Part shown: in pieces, positions 61,092 to 64,000 of the stretch
Layout: each line of letters starts with the position of its first letter
Numbering within the stretch: position 1 is the stretch's first letter
Origin: Mycolicibacterium lacusdiani
Lineage (GTDB): Bacteria; Actinomycetota; Actinomycetes; Mycobacteriales; Mycobacteriaceae
Length of the DNA stretch: 64,000 nucleotides
Reading direction: 5' to 3'
Assembly: GCF_021916785.1 (NCBI RefSeq)
Contig: NZ_JAKCFC010000006.1
Coordinates: 186,001 to 250,000, forward strand
Made by a program: the position numbers and the translations under genes
Notes under the pieces: generated by a model
Told to the model about the DNA's origin: nothing
Database searches by the model: none
The model's input: only the letters and a program-made list of their open reading frames with translations

Positions 61092-62039
61092 ATGCCCGAT
61101 CACGTGCTCGAACCTGCCGCACAAGCGTTCGCCGACGCCACCGCTACCCCACCGTTCCTCTATGAACTGGGCCCCGAGGGCGCCAGGAAAGTTCTCGACG
61201 ACGTGCAGGCCACACCCGTCGCCAAGCTCGACGTCGAGGAACGCTGGGTCACCGTGGCGTGTGACCACGGCGACGTCGCCGTGCGCATCGTCACCCCACC
61301 CCAGGCGAGTGGCCCGCTACCGGTGGTGCTCTACATCCATGGCGGCGGCTGGGTGCTGGGCAACGCCGCCACTCATGACCGCCTGGTGCGCGAGCTGGCT
61401 GTCGGCGCCCACGCCGCCGTCGCGTTCGTCGAATATGACCGCTCCCCGGAAGCCCACTATCCGGTGGCTATCGAACAGGCCTACGCCACCGCCCAGTGGA
61501 TCACCCGCCACGGCGCCGGCGAGGGGTTGGACGCGACCCGAATGGCCGTCGCCGGCGATTCGGTCGGTGGCGACATGACCGCCGCAGTGGCGATCATGGC
61601 CAAGCAGCGCGGCGACGTCACCTTCGTCCACCAGTCGATGTACTACCCGGTCACCGATGCCGCGCAAAACACCGACAGCTACACCGAATTCGCCAACGGA
61701 CCCTTCCTGACCGCCAAGGCGATGGCCTGGTTCTGGGACTGCTACCTACCCGAGGTGGCCCTGCGGTCCGAAATCACCGCGTCACCGCTGAGAGCCAGCA
61801 TCGAAGAACTCCAGGGGCTGCCGCCGGCACTGGTGATCGTCGACGAAAACGATGTACTGCGCGACGAGGGCGAAGCGTATGCCCGCAAGCTCACCGCCGC
61901 CGGAGTGCCCACCACCAGTCTGCGAGTCAATGGCATCATTCACGACTTCATGATGCTCAACCCGGTTCGAGAAACTGCCGCTGCCACCGCGGCAATCGAG
62001 TTCGCCATTCACACCCTGCGAAAGGTATTCGGACAATGA
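61092..62039 (+). CDS. HSL-family alpha/beta hydrolase (esterase)
   Basis: A 315-residue hormone-sensitive-lipase-type esterase. The oxyanion motif HGGGW is at residues 83-87, the nucleophile S157 is in GDSVGG, Asp is in VDENDVLRDEGE and the catalytic His in GIIHDFMM. ATG 61092 opens at MPDHVLEPAAQAFADA; longer frames upstream lack similarity. There is no signal peptide. The SDR and epimerase genes follow on the same strand, suggesting a catabolic or detoxification unit acting on esters and then on the released alcohol or carbonyl (inference). Confidence 0.93.
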   Translation: MPDHVLEPAAQAFADATATPPFLYELGPEGARKVLDDVQATPVAKLDVEERWVTVACDHGDVAVRIVTPPQASGPLPVVLYIHGGGWVLGNAATHDRLVRELAVGAHAAVAFVEYDRSPEAHYPVAIEQAYATAQWITRHGAGEGLDATRMAVAGDSVGGDMTAAVAIMAKQRGDVTFVHQSMYYPVTDAAQNTDSYTEFANGPFLTAKAMAWFWDCYLPEVALRSEITASPLRASIEELQGLPPALVIVDENDVLRDEGEAYARKLTAAGVPTTSLRVNGIIHDFMMLNPVRETAAATAAIEFAIHTLRKVFGQ

Positions 62040-62235
62040 CGATCACCGTTGTCGCCGAGAAGTCGACTTTGGTCCATCTGTGCTTGATTGTGACGACGGC
62101 TCAAGGTCTGGACACCGGCATCGTCACCGATCCTGGCGCGACGTGCCATGGAACCACCGTCGCCCAGAATAGTCCTGTAATTAGGCATGTTTCGGTGATT
62201 CCCGACGTGAAGTTCGGAGACAGGGTGGCAGCCCA

Positions 62236-62961
62236 GTGAGCAATGAACTGATCGGCTATCGAGCCCTGGTCACCGGTGGCACCGCCGGCATCGGCCTGGC
62301 GTGCACGCGCCTGCTCGCTCAGGCAGGGGCCAGTGTGGTTTTCACCGGCAGAGACCGCCGACGTGGGGAATCCGTTGCCGCGCAACTCGGAGCGGCGCAG
62401 TTCCGGGCTGCTGATATGGCCGATCTCGACGAGGTGAGAGCCATGGCGCAAGAAGTCGGTCCGGTCGACATCCTGGTGAACAACGCGGCCTACTTCCCAG
62501 GTTCGCTCACCGTAGATCAGGACCCTGCGGCTTTCGATACAGCGTTCGCAACCAACGTTCGTGGCGCCTATTTCTTGGTTGCCGCCCTCGTCCCTCACAT
62601 GCTCGCCCAAGGCGGCGGCAGCATCGTCAACATCACGTCGATGGTGGCGTTCAAAGGTGTGCCGGGCGCCTCCACCTACAGCGCCTCCAAAGCTGCGCTG
62701 GAATCACTGACGCGGTCATGGTCAGCCGAATTCGGCGGCTCGGGTGTCCGCGTCAACAGCGTCGCACCCGGCCCCACCAACACCGAGGGTGTCCGGGCGG
62801 AATGGGGAGACACTAACGACGAACTTGGGCGCGCGCTGCCGCTGGGGCGTACCGCTGAGCCTGACGAGATTGCCGAGGCCGTTCTGTTCCTGTCCTCCCC
62901 GCGTGCGAAGTTCATCACGGGGTCGACCCTGCACGTTGATGGTGGAGGCAGCGCTGTATGA
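62236..62961 (+). CDS. Classical SDR oxidoreductase (FabG-like)
   Basis: A 241-residue short-chain dehydrogenase. Cofactor motif GGTAGIG (14-20), NNAA, catalytic Ser in NITSMVA, YSASK, and the C-terminal ITGSTLHVDGGGSAV. GTG 62236 follows AGACAGGGTGG and a 196-nt gap after the esterase gene. It reduces or oxidises a secondary alcohol or ketone; substrate unknown. It belongs to the plus-strand run esterase-SDR-epimerase in the island. Confidence 0.93.
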   Translation: MSNELIGYRALVTGGTAGIGLACTRLLAQAGASVVFTGRDRRRGESVAAQLGAAQFRAADMADLDEVRAMAQEVGPVDILVNNAAYFPGSLTVDQDPAAFDTAFATNVRGAYFLVAALVPHMLAQGGGSIVNITSMVAFKGVPGASTYSASKAALESLTRSWSAEFGGSGVRVNSVAPGPTNTEGVRAEWGDTNDELGRALPLGRTAEPDEIAEAVLFLSSPRAKFITGSTLHVDGGGSAV

Positions 62962-63316
62962 CGAATCGAAATACGCCGGGCTGACGAACACCCTCACGGT
63001 GGGGCAGAGCGTAACTTCACCACAAACCCCCGGAGATGCCGACGTTATGACCGTGGTCATCAAGTGACCGCCAGGAGGCTGCCGCGCTCCTCCACACCGA
63101 CTCCGCGGAGCAACGGCGCTGACGTCCTAAACGGGAGAGGGCTTCAAGAAACGCTCAAAGCACCGACGTACCGGCCGCAATGGATGCTCCATCGCGTCGT
63201 GCGCGGCGCAGTGCCCAACCCGGCATCTGACAGCCAGGTAGCACAACGATGTAGTCGTCCGTATCGCCACCGTTCAATACCGCTGCCATGTGTCGGCGTC
63301 GTACGAAGGGGTTTCA
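62962..63316. other. 355-nt intergenic region
   Basis: Short overlapping frames only, none with recognisable similarity. It probably carries the promoter of the epimerase gene. Confidence 0.5.
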
Positions 63317-64000
63317 ATGATTGACCAACCAACGGTTCTTGTCACCGGTGCTGCCGGCTACGTGGGAAGCCACGTAGTCAGTCAGTTACTCCGTCAAGGG
63401 CACACCGTTCGTGCTGCCGTCCGTAGCGAGCGACGCGCGCAGGACGTCCGCGACATCCTTGCCGCTGAGCACCTCGACGCTCGCCGCGTCCAGTTCGCGC
63501 TGGCCGATCTTACGAGCGACGAAGGCTGGGGTGCGGCGTCAGATGGGGCACGTTACGTGCTGCACATCGCCTCGCCGTTCCCGGCCGAAGCGCCGCAAAG
63601 CGACGACGAAATCATTGTGCCGGCGCGCGACGGAACGCTGCGGGTCTTGCGGCATGCACGTGACGCTGGCTGCGAGAAGGTCGTGCTCACCTCATCATTC
63701 GCGGCAGTCGGCTACTCCCCGAAAGCCGGCGACCAGTGGTCTGAGCAAGACTGGACCGATCCCGCGAGCGAAAACACCGCCTATATCCGCTCTAAAGCGA
63801 TCGCTGAACGCGCAGCGTGGGATTTCATTGCTCACGAAGGGGGTGGCCTGCGGCTCACCACACTCGCTCCGGTCGGCATCTTCGGCCCCACTATCGGAAC
63901 TCACCTTTCGACCTCAGTGAAATTCATCCAGTCCATGCTCACCGGAGAACTTAAACGTGTGGTGCCCCAATACTTCGGCGTGGTTGATGTCCGTGATGTC
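63317..64000 (+). CDS. NAD(P)-dependent epimerase/aldehyde reductase (3' end outside window)
   Basis: The first 228 residues of an extended SDR of the dihydroflavonol-4-reductase/aldehyde reductase type. The nucleotide motif GAAGYVG is at residues 11-17, and the active-site YxxxK is Y156-K160 (YIRSKA) with the Ser in VVLTSSFAAVGY. ATG 63317 starts MIDQPTVLVTG. The frame is open to the last base, so roughly the last third is missing. A truncated, inverted relative lies at 60530-60751. Likely substrates are aldehydes or ketones. Confidence 0.92.
   Translation, partial: MIDQPTVLVTGAAGYVGSHVVSQLLRQGHTVRAAVRSERRAQDVRDILAAEHLDARRVQFALADLTSDEGWGAASDGARYVLHIASPFPAEAPQSDDEIIVPARDGTLRVLRHARDAGCEKVVLTSSFAAVGYSPKAGDQWSEQDWTDPASENTAYIRSKAIAERAAWDFIAHEGGGLRLTTLAPVGIFGPTIGTHLSTSVKFIQSMLTGELKRVVPQYFGVVDVRDV

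Noticed and set aside
63064..63324. 86-codon plus-strand frame upstream of the epimerase gene
   Set aside because: No Shine-Dalgarno, low-complexity composition, and it overlaps the epimerase start.
55810..64000. Prophage or integrative element with integrase
   Set aside because: No integrase, excisionase, capsid or transfer gene was found in the visible part, and no second copy of the tRNA 3' end was spotted by eye.

Overview
The window is chromosomal DNA of a rapidly growing mycobacterium (Mycolicibacterium-type actinobacterium). GC content is very high and many genes start with GTG or TTG. Gene order from secA1 to the UPF0182 gene is almost collinear, in inverted orientation, with the M. 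tuberculosis block Rv3240c to Rv3193c. Rv names below are assigned by sequence resemblance plus synteny from memory; no database search was run.

Core block, 1-55.8 kb. It opens with secA1 (5' end cut off), then a Rv3235-family gene, a WS/DGAT acyltransferase with an altered active site, a DUF6912 gene, and the acyl-CoA desaturation pair (Rv3230c-type reductase plus desA3), each preceded by the same 31-bp operator-like box. Next come an aldo/keto reductase, methyltransferases, rsgA-aroA, an SRAP gene, an SDR and a YbaK gene. The oxidative-stress module sigH-rshA follows with a matching SigH promoter, then the 24-codon bL37 gene, the biotinyl protein TB7.3, pdtaS and whiB1. The 20-34 kb stretch holds a lipid kinase, entC-gpm2, an orphan parA, a PQQ-propeller protein, rhlE, a ferritin-like protein, an MmpS-like protein, TB9.4, fasR, a DUF3152 metalloprotease and moeZ. 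The 34-47 kb stretch is DNA repair and redox: an alkyltransferase-like protein, lipV, adnA-adnB, a K+ channel, nudC, mycoredoxin and uvrD2. It is followed by whiB7, whose leader has a promoter, an upstream ORF and an attenuator hairpin. The core ends with an ABC1 kinase, a TOMM/E1-like protein, a zinc metallopeptidase-like protein, a PDZ-Lon protease, a UPF0182 membrane protein and an initiator tRNA-Met.

Accessory block, 55.85-64 kb, immediately 3' of the tRNA. Synteny stops, base composition becomes uneven, and broken genes appear: a frameshifted HEPN gene and a truncated NAD(P)-epimerase copy. The intact genes are redox and hydrolase enzymes: an aldo/keto reductase divergent from an AraC regulator, a nitroreductase, an HSL-type esterase, an SDR and an aldehyde-reductase-like epimerase cut by the window end. 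This looks like a genomic island inserted at the tRNA, with an inducible carbonyl or xenobiotic-reducing function (inference). No integrase, transposase or CRISPR array was seen.

A recurring oddity is exact short tandem duplications, three of which include a stop codon (pdtaS, the Rv3212-like gene and the UPF0182 gene) and one of which is in-frame (the Rv3230c-like reductase).
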